From the NCBI RefSeq assembly GCF_014356525.2, contig NC_052505.1, forward strand, positions 46,545,844 to 46,609,843: DNA of 64,000 nucleotides, given 5' to 3'. This DNA comes from Nilaparvata lugens. Its lineage: Eukaryota > Arthropoda > Insecta > Hemiptera > Delphacidae. Of this stretch, positions 49,245 to 59,590 are shown one piece after another (the first letter of the stretch is position 1; the number at the start of each line of letters is the position of its first letter). The position numbers were made by a program, and so were the translations under genes. The notes below the pieces were generated by a model. It had not been told where the DNA came from. It was given only the letters and a program-made list of their open reading frames with translations, and searched no databases.

Positions 49245-52200
49245 ATGAGTGAAAAGAAGTTAAAGCTCAAACGAGCTAAACTTGAGCAATATTTCTATCG
49301 TATTCAACGTACTTTCGATTTGTCGAAAAAGGCTTTAAAAGAAGAAGCTAGTGCTAAACAATTTCTAATTCTCTATAGTTCCACTCTTAAAACTGTTCAG
49401 GATTATGAAGCTGTTGAAATGGAAATACAGGAGCTTGAAATGGAAAAAGACCCGGAATTTGTACCCAAATTTAGTAGTTCACATATGGAAATGTTCGAAC
49501 ATATGGAAGCAATTGCTAGTGAATTGAAAAAACGCAGTCAGGTTGTACCTAGTGTTTCTACCCCGGCTCAACCTGTATCTTCCAATAAGGATTCGTCTAA
49601 TATTTTACCGAAAATTGAAATTCCTGTGTTCGACGGAGATCAATCAAAATGGGCGGTATTCTACGAAATGTTTAAATGCATGATTCATGACAACAAATCG
49701 ATTCCAAATCAACAAAAGGTCCAATATCTGGTGTCCAAACTATCTGGAGAAGCGGCTAATATTTCACGTCATCTACCACCTATTGCTAATAATTATGAAA
49801 TTATTTGGGATGCATTAATTAAGCGGTTCAATGACCCCCGCTCACTCTCAAATGTGTACTTGAAACAAATTTTCGAATTCAATTGTCTAAAATCTGAGTC
49901 TCGTGCAGGTTTAGTTTCTATAGTCGATCAGTTCTGTGGTTCAATTACTGCTTTAAAACGCCTACGAGGTGAAGATGTATCTGATGCAATATTTCTGTTC
50001 CAAGCGTTGAAAATTTTAGATCCTGTTTCTCGAAAGGCATTTGAAGCTTCAGTTCATACTAAGGATGATCCCACATATACTGATTTTGTTTCATTCATCG
50101 AAAGGCAGATTAAATCGTTACCGCATGACGAATCGTCTAAACAATGCAAGCCAGTAGTGAAACCAATACCAAAATCCAAAGTGTTGGTTGTTCAATCGAA
50201 TTCGCAAGTGACCAAATCACCGGTAAAAATATCAGAATGTCTGAAATGTTCGATGACAAATCATAAATTGATCAATTGTCGTCTTTTTCGTCAGTTATCA
50301 CCTTGGGACCGTTTTCGTTTTGTTAAGGAGAAGGGTTGCTGTTTGAAATGTTTCTCGCCAGCCCATCGTAGTAAAGATTGTACTTCTTCCAACTGCGAGG
50401 AATGTAGTCAGAAGCATAATTCGCTTTTACATTTCGGAAATGCTTCAAATTCGTCATCAAATTCGGATGCGAAAAAGGTAGAAAATAATACTATTACCTG
50501 TTGTTCTATCGATTCGAAGTCGGCACCGTATAGTGTTCTACTATCAACTGCTCAAGTCGAGGTACCTGATAAGAGAGGTAGATTGCACAAAATAAGAGTT
50601 TTAGTTGATTCAGCTAGTCAAAGTCATTTCATTACTCGTAAACTTTGTCGTAAATTGCAACTATCGATTTCTCCTTTCCAATTAATTGTGAATGGTTTTG
50701 GCGGAAATTCGCAATCAGTTTTTGGTCGTACTTTTGTCACGCTTCAATCTCGACTCGATTCTAGTGTTAAATTTTCCATTGAACCATTAGTTGTCGAAAA
50801 AATCATGGAACAGCTTCCCACTAGTAAAATTGATAATTCTAAATTATCAAATTTGTTTGGTCTTCGACTTGCTGATGAAAGTTATCACATTCCCAGCGAA
50901 ATTGACGCTATTATAGGAGCTGAATTAGTGCCCCATATTTTCCGAAATGGTCGTGTGGAAATTGATTCGAATTATTTGATGGCCTTGGAAAGTGTTTTCG
51001 GTTATATTTTGATGGGTAGAGCCCCTATTTTAACTCAATCTTCAGAAAATTCAACGTGTTTGATGACTTGTCTAACATCACCGTTGGATAAGTTAGTTCG
51101 AAAATTTTGGGAAGTGGAAAGCGTTCCAGATGTAGGAAAACAACTCACTGCTGATGAGTTGGAATGCGAGAAGAATTTTGCATCGTCCGTTCGTCGTGAA
51201 AATTCGGGTAGATTCGTTGTCTCATTATCGTTTTCAAAATCCCCTGATTGTCTTGGTGATTCTTATGCTATGTCAGAACGTCGACTCATCAGTTTGGAGA
51301 AACGACTGGCACGTGATCCAAACATGCGTTTAGTGTATCACGATGTCCTCTTGGATTATCTCAAACAAGGACACATGGAATTGATAAAAAATCAGAGTGA
51401 TAAAAGTGGTTATTTTATACCTCATCATGCTGTAATCAAAACTCAGAGTCAATCAACGCCTTTGCGTATTGTCTTTGACGCAGGCGCGAAAACTACTACT
51501 GGAGTATCATTGAATGATATACTTCATATCGGCCCCAAGTTGCAAACGGATATTTTCGTTCTGTTAGTCAATTTTCGGTTATTTTCTATCGCTGTAACTG
51601 CTGATATAAAGCAGATGTATAGACAGATTCTTGTCGATGAATCGTGTCGCAAATTTCAGCGTTTGTTATGGAGATTTTCGTCCAATGATCCCATACAAAT
51701 TTTTGAATTAAAAACTGTCGTATTTGGTCTGAGTGAGTCACCGTTTCTAGCTCTCAGAACTGTCCATCAACTTGTTCAAGAAGAAGGTGAAAATTTCCCT
51801 GATGCTAAAGCTCGTATTCCGAGTGACATGTTTATGGATGATTTGGTGACAAGTGTGTCTTCTTTAGGTGAAGCAAATCGTCTTTGTAGTCAGGCTAAAG
51901 AATTGTTCGAGAGAGGCGGATTCGAACTTACTAAATGGAGTTCCAATTCACCTGAATTGATGAATGATTTCTCGGAAGATGAAAAATCGGCCTTGTCTAA
52001 AGATTTCGAGATGGGAAATTTGTTGGCTGTCCTAGGTTTGAAATGGCAACCTGGTAGTGATTCGTTTTGTTTTTCAGTGAATCCTAATCAGTCTGTTCCT
52101 ACCAAACGTCACATTTTATCGGTAGTAGCACGCATTTTCGATCCTTTGGGACTCTTGTCACCCCTAACTTTGTTTCTTAAATGTTTAATTAAACAATTAT

Positions 52201-54368
52201 GGAATGCTGGTCTTGATTGGGACGATTCAGTACCTCCCTCTATTGCGCTTCAATGGGAGACATGTCAGAAGGAGTTCCCTTTATTGTCCAATCTCTTCAT
52301 ACCACGTCATTTAGGAGTGATGAATGATTCGAAAATTACTGTCATTGGTTTCTGTGATGCATCGACTTTAGGTTATGGTGGTGTGATCTACATAAAATCT
52401 CAAATGGATATGCAACCTGCAACTATCACATTGTTGTGCGCTAAATCAAAAGTCGCGCCATCTAAGACTTTATCCATACCTAGGCTTGAATTATGCGCGG
52501 CGCTCTTGCTCGCTGAATTAATACAGGTTGTTGTCTCTGTTTTGAGCCTTCGTTGTCACGTGACTCGCGTTGTTGCATTATCGGATTCAACTGTTGTCTT
52601 ACATTGGATCAGGGGCTGTCCATCTAGATGGCAATCTTTCGTCGCTAATCGAGTTACGAAAATTCAAGACTGTCCTATCAACGACTGGTTACACGTGGCA
52701 GGAAATTCAAACCCAGCTGATCCCATTTCGAGAGGTTTATCCCCTTCTGAAATAATTAATCATGATTTGTGGTGGTCTGGCCCCTCTTGGCTAATGTTAG
52801 AAGAGAGTGATTGGCCCGTCAAGGTCGATCTGGAACCTATAGAGTGTCTACCTGAGGTCAAGGTTCACTCAATTGTCACTGTAGTACAGTCGGAAAATTC
52901 ATCTATTAATTCGATTCATCTTTTAATTGCTCGTTGTTCCAACTACCAACGTCTATTGCGTATCATGGTGTTAATATTGAAAGTACTTCGTCTATTGCCT
53001 AAACCTCATGAATTAGATTTCGATTTGGCGGAAAAACATTTGTGTAAAGTCGTACAAAAAATTCATTTTTCGAAAGAATTACTGGAATTGAAAGCTGGGA
53101 AAGAATGTACTTCTCATCTTCAACAACTGTCACCCTTTCTTGATCATGATATTATTCGTGTGGGTGGACGTTTACAAAATTCTGAGTTGAATTATGACAG
53201 CTGTCATCCGATTATATTACCGAAAAATGATCCATTGGTCACGCTTTTGATTGATTATTTTCATGAAAAGCACTGTCACGCTGGACCTCATTTATTGGCG
53301 TCTATTTTGAGACAAAAATATTGGATTTTATCAGCCCGTGTCCTTATAAGGAGTCATGTACGAAAATGTAACAAGTGTTTTCACTATCGTCCCACTCTTA
53401 CACCGCCGAAAATGGGCAATCTGCCAGCCTGTAGAACTCTGTCGTCTAAACCATTCGTCCAATGTGGAGTTGATTATGGTGGACCCATTCGAATCACCAT
53501 GGCCAGGCGTCGGAATCCTTTCATATTTAAATCGTACATTTGTCTTTTTGTCTGTATGGCAACTAAAGCCGTTCACATTGAATTAGTTTCGGACTTATCG
53601 ACCCAAATGTTCTTATCAGCTTTTCGCCGTTTCCTTGCTCGACGAGGTCCTTGTAAGGTCATGTATTCCGATAATGGTACCAACTTCGTCGGCGCCTATG
53701 ATGAGCTAATAAAATTGTCACGGATGCTGAACTCCAAGGAATATCAAAACCTGCTCCAGAATGAACTTGCTGATCATAGCATTGAGTGGAATTTCATCCC
53801 GCCAGGTTCACCTCACTTCGGCGGTCTTTGGGAGGCGAATATAAAATCAGTAAAGTCACACCTGTTTCGAGTTATTGGTAACCAGTTGTTGACTTACGAA
53901 GAATTGAACACTGTCTTAGTTCAAATTGAGGCTGTACTTAACTCACGCCCGTTATGTCAAATGAGCGCGGATCCGAGTGAACCCCTCGCCCTCACACCGG
54001 CTCATTTTCTCACTTTGACACCTCTTAAGTACCTTCCTATGTTAAATGTGGAAGATCGTCCAATGAATCGATTGGATCGGTTTGAATTAGTCAATCAAAT
54101 GGTTCAGTCTTTCTGGAGTCGTTGGCGCAAAGAATACTTACATGAATTACAAACCCGTGTGAAATGGTGTAAGGATTCCACCCCTCTCACGGTTGGTACA
54201 ATCGTCCTAGTGGATCAACCAAATGTCGCACCGTTGAAATGGCCTCTGGGGGTGATTGAGGAAGTATTTCCCGGTGCTGACGGTGTCGTTCGAGTGGCTA
54301 TGGTGCGGTGCGCCAATGGTCGCTTCAAAAGGCCGGCTACAAAGTTGTATCCGTTGCCTACTCAATAA
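49245..54368 (+). CDS. BEL/Pao gag-pol polyprotein, intact frame
   Basis: A 1707-codon frame without stops. Domains in order: a Gag region with a DUF1759-like segment (about 125-275); CCHC-like zinc knuckles (about 331-395); an aspartic protease with a DSASQ active-site motif near 455; reverse transcriptase with motif A (TADIKQMYR, about 786) and an FMDD catalytic motif (about 863); an RNase H region with FCDAS near 1037; an integrase HHCC zinc finger (about 1335-1380); and a DDE core with D near 1410, D near 1476 (YSDNGTNF) and E near 1529, followed by a C-terminal DUF5641-like tail. All key residues I looked for are present. The protein would process and integrate retrotransposon cDNA. Codon use is AT-rich like the window. 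Confidence 0.93.
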   Translation: MSEKKLKLKRAKLEQYFYRIQRTFDLSKKALKEEASAKQFLILYSSTLKTVQDYEAVEMEIQELEMEKDPEFVPKFSSSHMEMFEHMEAIASELKKRSQVVPSVSTPAQPVSSNKDSSNILPKIEIPVFDGDQSKWAVFYEMFKCMIHDNKSIPNQQKVQYLVSKLSGEAANISRHLPPIANNYEIIWDALIKRFNDPRSLSNVYLKQIFEFNCLKSESRAGLVSIVDQFCGSITALKRLRGEDVSDAIFLFQALKILDPVSRKAFEASVHTKDDPTYTDFVSFIERQIKSLPHDESSKQCKPVVKPIPKSKVLVVQSNSQVTKSPVKISECLKCSMTNHKLINCRLFRQLSPWDRFRFVKEKGCCLKCFSPAHRSKDCTSSNCEECSQKHNSLLHFGNASNSSSNSDAKKVENNTITCCSIDSKSAPYSVLLSTAQVEVPDKRGRLHKIRVLVDSASQSHFITRKLCRKLQLSISPFQLIVNGFGGNSQSVFGRTFVTLQSRLDSSVKFSIEPLVVEKIMEQLPTSKIDNSKLSNLFGLRLADESYHIPSEIDAIIGAELVPHIFRNGRVEIDSNYLMALESVFGYILMGRAPILTQSSENSTCLMTCLTSPLDKLVRKFWEVESVPDVGKQLTADELECEKNFASSVRRENSGRFVVSLSFSKSPDCLGDSYAMSERRLISLEKRLARDPNMRLVYHDVLLDYLKQGHMELIKNQSDKSGYFIPHHAVIKTQSQSTPLRIVFDAGAKTTTGVSLNDILHIGPKLQTDIFVLLVNFRLFSIAVTADIKQMYRQILVDESCRKFQRLLWRFSSNDPIQIFELKTVVFGLSESPFLALRTVHQLVQEEGENFPDAKARIPSDMFMDDLVTSVSSLGEANRLCSQAKELFERGGFELTKWSSNSPELMNDFSEDEKSALSKDFEMGNLLAVLGLKWQPGSDSFCFSVNPNQSVPTKRHILSVVARIFDPLGLLSPLTLFLKCLIKQLWNAGLDWDDSVPPSIALQWETCQKEFPLLSNLFIPRHLGVMNDSKITVIGFCDASTLGYGGVIYIKSQMDMQPATITLLCAKSKVAPSKTLSIPRLELCAALLLAELIQVVVSVLSLRCHVTRVVALSDSTVVLHWIRGCPSRWQSFVANRVTKIQDCPINDWLHVAGNSNPADPISRGLSPSEIINHDLWWSGPSWLMLEESDWPVKVDLEPIECLPEVKVHSIVTVVQSENSSINSIHLLIARCSNYQRLLRIMVLILKVLRLLPKPHELDFDLAEKHLCKVVQKIHFSKELLELKAGKECTSHLQQLSPFLDHDIIRVGGRLQNSELNYDSCHPIILPKNDPLVTLLIDYFHEKHCHAGPHLLASILRQKYWILSARVLIRSHVRKCNKCFHYRPTLTPPKMGNLPACRTLSSKPFVQCGVDYGGPIRITMARRRNPFIFKSYICLFVCMATKAVHIELVSDLSTQMFLSAFRRFLARRGPCKVMYSDNGTNFVGAYDELIKLSRMLNSKEYQNLLQNELADHSIEWNFIPPGSPHFGGLWEANIKSVKSHLFRVIGNQLLTYEELNTVLVQIEAVLNSRPLCQMSADPSEPLALTPAHFLTLTPLKYLPMLNVEDRPMNRLDRFELVNQMVQSFWSRWRKEYLHELQTRVKWCKDSTPLTVGTIVLVDQPNVAPLKWPLGVIEEVFPGADGVVRVAMVRCANGRFKRPATKLYPLPTQ

Positions 54369-54481
54369 TTTTCCTTTTGCATTTTTTGTTTTATTCTCGT
54401 TTTGTTTTATTTTTATTTCTTTCGTCGTTTATTCATTGTTTTTTCGTTTCTTTGTTCTCTAGCCTTGTCTGAAAATAGCTT

Positions 54482-54497
54482 TTCAGCCGGGGGGGGA
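54482..54497 (+). promoter_or_regulatory. polypurine tract, copy A
   Basis: A run of nine G and one A sits directly before the LTR start TGTTGGAGCC, the place and composition expected of the plus-strand primer site. The same tract precedes the LTRs at 57606 and 61454. Confidence 0.75.
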
Positions 54498-55169
54498 TGT
54501 TGGAGCCAGCTCTAGTTTTCATTTTTCGTTTTTGAATTGGACGCGCGCTCCTCGTTCAGTTCGTATTTCTTTCACTTGAGTGCGTCGCGCTCACTAGCCG
54601 GTAGGCTGTTTTTTCAGTTCAGTCTCGCTTTGTAATAGCTTGCCTCGAGTCGGGAATTGATAATTATTATTCGTCGATCATTCCCAGAAGAAAATCGTTC
54701 TTCAAATTATTATTTTTTCGTTAATGTTAAATCGTACACCATAAACCTACGTTTGGAAGAGTGTTTGCCAAACTCCCTTTAGTTGAAAGTTTTAAACTAT
54801 TATTTTTCGATTGGAAAGTTCACCGATCTATAGTCTTTAAAGACATTGTAAATATCTCGTCAGAAATATATGTGCAACGTTATATGATGGAAGCCGAATT
54901 TACCAACAGTAGATGACAATTAAGCTTGCCTTTTCACCATCCTTGATTCATCTCCTACCTCGGGGACACCTGAATACCTTACCTGGGAGTTGTAAGCTCA
55001 ATAATATAAATATTACATTAGGTACTCTGCAGATTTTCGGTGAGTTGTTCTTTTATATATTCATTGCATGTACTTGTTTCTGTAGAGATATCACTTGTTT
55101 CTTTTCTATTCAATACAGTCCACTTTACATCAAAATTATTGATTACCAATTTAAAATCAATATAAATTT
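54498..55169 (+). repeat. 3' LTR of BEL copy A
   Basis: Starts TGTTGGAGCC. It is essentially identical to the LTRs starting at 57606 and 61454. The right boundary is uncertain: homology to the 5' remnant extends to AATATAAATTT (55169), but copy B stops at CAATACAGT and copy C at ACCAATTTAAA. Frames of about 70-110 codons that cross the LTR are chance. Confidence 0.85.
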
Positions 55170-55302
55170 ATTATTCGTCGATCATTCCCAGAAGAAAATC
55201 GTTCTTCAAATTATTATTTTTTCGTTAATGTTAAATCGTACACCATAAACCTACGTTTGGAAGAGTGTTTGCCAAACTCCCTTTAGTTGAAAGTTTTAAA
55301 CT
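55169..55302 (+). repeat. internal LTR fragment at copy A/B junction
   Basis: A second copy of LTR positions corresponding to about 54665-54802 (ATTATTCGTCGATCATTCCC onward) is placed directly after LTR A. It ends at TTTTAAACTATTAT, where the sequence jumps into pol. Both edges fall at short A/T-rich matches. Confidence 0.85.
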
Positions 55303-57475
55303 ATTATGGAATGCTGGTCTTGATTGGGACGATTCAGTACCTCCCTCTATTGCGCTTCAATGGGAGACATGTCAGAAGGAGTTCCCTTTATTGTCCAATC
55401 TCTTCATACCACGTCATTTAGGAGTGATGAATGATTCGAAAATTACTGTCATTGGTTTCTGTGATGCATCGACTTTAGGTTATGGTGGTGTGATCTACAT
55501 AAAATCTCAAATGGATATGCAACCTGCAACTATCACATTGTTGTGCGCTAAATCAAAAGTCGCGCCATCTAAGACTTTATCCATACCTAGGCTTGAATTA
55601 TGCGCGGCGCTCTTGCTCGCTGAATTAATACAGGTTGTTGTCTCTGTTTTGAGCCTTCGTTGTCACGTGACTCGCGTTGTTGCATTATCGGATTCAACTG
55701 TTGTCTTACATTGGATCAGGGGCTGTCCATCTAGATGGCAATCTTTCGTCGCTAATCGAGTTACGAAAATTCAAGACTGTCCTATCAACGACTGGTTACA
55801 CGTGGCAGGAAATTCAAACCCAGCTGATCCCATTTCGAGAGGTTTATCCCCTTCTGAAATAATTAATCATGATTTGTGGTGGTCTGGCCCCTCTTGGCTA
55901 ATGTTAGAAGAGAGTGATTGGCCCGTCAAGGTCGATCTGGAACCTATAGAGTGTCTACCTGAGGTCAAGGTTCACTCAATTGTCACTGTAGTACAGTCGG
56001 AAAATTCATCTATTAATTCGATTCATCTTTTAATTGCTCGTTGTTCCAACTACCAACGTCTATTGCGTATCATGGTGTTAATATTGAAAGTACTTCGTCT
56101 ATTGCCTAAACCTCATGAATTAGATTTCGATTTGGCGGAAAAACATTTGTGTAAAGTCGTACAAAAAATTCATTTTTCGAAAGAATTACTGGAATTGAAA
56201 GCTGGGAAAGAATGTACTTCTCATCTTCAACAACTGTCACCCTTTCTTGATCATGATATTATTCGTGTGGGTGGACGTTTACAAAATTCTGAGTTGAATT
56301 ATGACAGCTGTCATCCGATTATATTACCGAAAAATGATCCATTGGTCACGCTTTTGATTGATTATTTTCATGAAAAGCACTGTCACGCTGGACCTCATTT
56401 ATTGGCGTCTATTTTGAGACAAAAATATTGGATTTTATCAGCCCGTGTCCTTATAAGGAGTCATGTACGAAAATGTAACAAGTGTTTTCACTATCGTCCC
56501 ACTCTTACACCGCCGAAAATGGGCAATCTGCCAGCCTGTAGAACTCTGTCGTCTAAACCATTCGTCCAATGTGGAGTTGATTATGGTGGACCCATTCGAA
56601 TCACCATGGCCAGGCGTCGGAATCCTTTCATATTTAAATCGTACATTTGTCTTTTTGTCTGTATGGCAACTAAAGCCGTTCACATTGAATTAGTTTCGGA
56701 CTTATCGACCCAAATGTTCTTATCAGCTTTTCGCCGTTTCCTTGCTCGACGAGGTCCTTGTAAGGTCATGTATTCCGATAATGGTACCAACTTCGTCGGC
56801 GCCTATGATGAGCTAATAAAATTGTCACGGATGCTGAACTCCAAGGAATATCAAAACCTGCTCCAGAATGAACTTGCTGATCATAGCATTGAGTGGAATT
56901 TCATCCCGCCAGGTTCACCTCACTTCGGCGGTCTTTGGGAGGCGAATATAAAATCAGTAAAGTCACACCTGTTTCGAGTTATTGGTAACCAGTTGTTGAC
57001 TTACGAAGAATTGAACACTGTCTTAGTTCAAATTGAGGCTGTACTTAACTCACGCCCGTTATGTCAAATGAGCGCGGATCCGAGTGAACCCCTCGCCCTC
57101 ACACCGGCTCATTTTCTCACTTTGACACCTCTTAAGTACCTTCCTATGTTAAATGTGGAAGATCGTCCAATGAATCGATTGGATCGGTTTGAATTAGTCA
57201 ATCAAATGGTTCAGTCTTTCTGGAGTCGTTGGCGCAAAGAATACTTACATGAATTACAAACCCGTGTGAAATGGTGTAAGGATTCCACCCCTCTCACGGT
57301 TGGTACAATCGTCCTAGTGGATCAACCAAATGTCGCACCGTTGAAATGGCCTCTGGGGGTGATTGAGGAAGTATTTCCCGGTGCTGACGGTGTCGTTCGA
57401 GTGGCTATGGTGCGGTGCGCCAATGGTCGCTTCAAAAGGCCGGCTACAAAGTTGTATCCGTTGCCTACTCAATAA
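55265..57475 (+). pseudogene. BEL copy B: LTR-derived start fused to RNase H-integrase
   Basis: The frame of 736 codons opens at an ATG-like start inside the LTR fragment (the first 13 or so residues, MFAKLPLVESFKL, are LTR sequence) and continues in frame with gag-pol from about residue 985 to the end. The RNase H region, the integrase zinc finger, the DDE residues and the C-terminal tail are present; Gag, protease and most of the reverse transcriptase are gone. I see no residue differences from copy A over this part. It is a 5'-truncated, rearranged copy. Whether it is expressed is unknown. Confidence 0.88.
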
Positions 57476-57605
57476 TTTTCCTTTTGCATTTTTTGTTTTA
57501 TTCTCGTTTTGTTTTATTTTTATTTCTTTCGTCGTTTATTCATTGTTTTTTTCGTTTCTTTGTTCTCTAGCCTTGTCTGAAAATAGCTTTTCAGCCGGGG
57601 GGGGA

Positions 57606-58228
57606 TGTTGGAGCCAGCTCTAGTTTTCATTTTTCGTTTTTGAATTGGACGCGCGCTCCTCGTTCAGTTCGTATTTCTTTCACTTGAGTGCGTCGCGCTC
57701 ACTAGCCGGTAGGCTGTTTTTTTCAGTTCAGTCTCGCTTTGTAATAGCTTGCCTCGAGTCGGGAATTGATAATTATTATTCGTCGATCATTCCCAGAAGA
57801 AAATCGTTCTTCAAATTATTATTTTTTCGTTAATGTTAAATCGTACACCATAAACCTACGTTTGGAAGAGTGTTTGCCAAACTCCCTTTAGTTGAAAGTT
57901 TTAAACTATTATTTTTCGATTGGAAAGTTCACCGATCTATAGTCTTTAAAGACATTGTAAATATCTCGTCAGAAATATATGTGCAACGTTATATGATGGA
58001 AGCCGAATTTACCAACAGTAGATGACAATTAAGCTTGCCTTTTCACCATCCTTGATTCATCTCCTACCTCGGGGACACCTGAATACCTTACCTGGGAGTT
58101 GTAAGCTCAATAATATAAATATTACATTAGGTACTCTGCAGATTTTCGGTGAGTTGTTCTTTTATATATTCATTGCATGTACTTGTTTCTGTAGAGATAT
58201 CACTTGTTTCTTTTCTATTCAATACAGT
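57606..58228 (+). repeat. 3' LTR of BEL copy B
   Basis: Follows the same polypurine tract as copy A. It differs from LTR A mainly in homopolymer lengths (for example one extra T in two T runs). It ends at CAATACAGT and then passes into unrelated sequence, so about 40 bp at the right end are missing relative to copy A. Confidence 0.85.
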
Positions 58229-58308
58229 CACACATGATTCAATTGTGTTCTAAGAAGGCTGGTGACTTTGAATTGGAAAAATCGTAGGAAAGGCACCATC
58301 ACATAGTT

Positions 58309-58584
58309 TTACTTTTCTTTTTGGAACATTGGAGCAGTCACATAAGAACCATCATCACACAACAAAAACTTGTCTTCTTTAATAATGTCTGATGCTCTAA
58401 AATGATTGATACACACATCCGAATTGTTAGTGACTTTATAATCTTTCCTACGGATACACCTTGTCCACTTCTTCCTCAGCTTTTTATCTTTGGGGAAAAG
58501 TAAATAACTTATTGTCACTGAGAGGGTTCTTCTATAATAGTTCGATTTACACCCAGGGACAACACAATTTCCAGGCACGTTCAA
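58309..58584 (-). CDS. THAP-type zinc-finger domain, partial gene
   Basis: The 91-residue frame matches the C2CH THAP fold: C-x4-C near the start (CVVPGC), KKW in the middle, C-x2-H (CINH) near residue 60, and a closing TAPMF that corresponds to the conserved AVPTIF-like box. THAP domains bind DNA and occur in host transcription factors and at the N terminus of P-element-type transposases. There is no in-frame ATG; the frame is open upstream and a possible acceptor (GAACAG) lies at 58588-58593 on the minus strand, so this is probably one exon or a remnant. It lies between BEL copy B and a fold-back element. No transposase catalytic region is visible nearby. Confidence 0.75.
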   Translation of the reverse strand: MNVPGNCVVPGCKSNYYRRTLSVTISYLLFPKDKKLRKKWTRCIRRKDYKVTNNSDVCINHFRASDIIKEDKFLLCDDGSYVTAPMFQKEK

Positions 58585-58644
58585 TAACTGTTCATACTTA
58601 TTGTAGCATGTTATTGTATAAAGCTAAATGTTGAGTTGAGGATA

Positions 58645-58830
58645 ATAAACAAAAAATAATCTACGGTTGAATTTTATGAAATCATTGTTGATTAAAACAC
58701 TTTAAACACTGAATACACTTCGAATACTCAACACTCACTATACATTTTGAATTCTTGAAACTTCACTATTCACAATTTGAATTCATTCAACACTCACTAA
58801 ACACTTTAACACTTTGAATACTAAAAAAAC
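58645..58830. repeat. degenerate AACACT/GAATAC repeats
   Basis: Phrases such as AACACTTTAA, GAATAC and CAACACTCAC recur irregularly over about 190 bp. It looks like a decayed minisatellite. Confidence 0.5.
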
Positions 58831-58844
58831 TAATTTGAATCTCT

Positions 58845-59092
58845 ACTAGTAGTTCTGCGAACAGTAGACCTCACGCAGTATTCTCATCCACAAGCACCTG
58901 ATTGAAACTATGGACCTTATGGAAATACAGCAATAGACTGGCTTCTCCACACATCTGTGTAATCACTTGTCAGCTGATTTATGATGAATAACATTTTAAA
59001 TTGACAAATCATTTATTAATTTTTGAGAAAACTTAACAACAGGTCAATGTAACTTACTGAGCACGAGGTCTACTGTTCACAGAACTACTAGT
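58845..59092. mobile_element. 248-bp fold-back element
   Basis: ACTAGTAGTTCTG with GAACAGTAGACCTC at the left and its complement at the right (ending ACTAGT at 59092) give about 30-bp inverted ends. The right arm is also found at 27287-27356. The interior includes CAGCTGATTTATGATGAATA, also present near 27652. No coding capacity. Confidence 0.7.
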
Positions 59093-59099
59093 CCTATTA

Positions 59100-59553
59100 T
59101 ATAAAACGAAAAATTTCTGTAATTGGTTATTTATATGGTTGGATAAATATTTATGTCCAACGGATCTCGAAAAACAGCTTCAACGATTTTCATGAAATTT
59201 TGATAGTAGTTTTATGATATAAAAATTTGATTGCACTAGGTCTCATCCCTGGGAGAACTCCCTGAAGGACATGGGAAGGAAAATTATTCATCCTTGGAAA
59301 AACAGATGATAATTTCGTCGCCTTTCAATAACGGAAGATGCGAGTGCCTGTGTGGGAGAGAGACAGAATTATGTTCAGCTGTTGATCTATTGCAATAAAT
59401 CAGCTTATCTCACGAGAAATTTTATTCGACTTCATCAAACTATCTGATTTTTTGACATGAGCAACGATATGATTTTGTTCAGGATCCATTATTTTTTTAT
59501 TGACCGAGCGAAGTGAGGTCTAAGATTCAGGTCGACGGTTTGGCATTTCTCTT
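59100..59553 (+). mobile_element. dispersed element ending in GACCGAGCGAAG tail
   Basis: The left part has the GGATCTCGAAAAACAGCTTC motif, related to 2325-2350. The right end, ATTGACCGAGCGAAGTGAGG with GGTCGACGGTTTGGCATTTC, matches 27898-27950 in reverse and leads straight into the AAATGTTT octamer array. It is probably one nonautonomous family whose 3' end carries the octamer repeats. Confidence 0.45.
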
Positions 59554-59590
59554 AATGTTTAAATGTTTGAATGTTTAAATGTTTAAATGT
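59554..59590. repeat. (AAATGTTT)n array, left part
   Basis: Four to five octamer units (AAATGTTT/GAATGTTT) directly precede the LINE tail. They are continuous in kind with the long array on the other side of the LINE. Confidence 0.85.

Larger units (their letters stand above)
48748..55169 (+). mobile_element. BEL/Pao LTR retrotransposon (copy A)
   Basis: Order of parts: 112-bp 5' LTR remnant, leader, intact single-frame gag-pol, polypurine tract (GCCGGGGGGGGGA-like, ending 54497) and a full-looking 3' LTR. The single continuous frame and the domain order fit the BEL/Pao superfamily. Lack of most of the 5' LTR means it should have lost its own promoter. No target duplication can be assigned because both outer ends are broken or rearranged. 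Confidence 0.88.

Noticed and set aside
54913..55248. Frame of 111 codons, repeated at 58022 and 61869
   Set aside because: It lies wholly in LTR sequence and is repeated only with the LTR; no domain.
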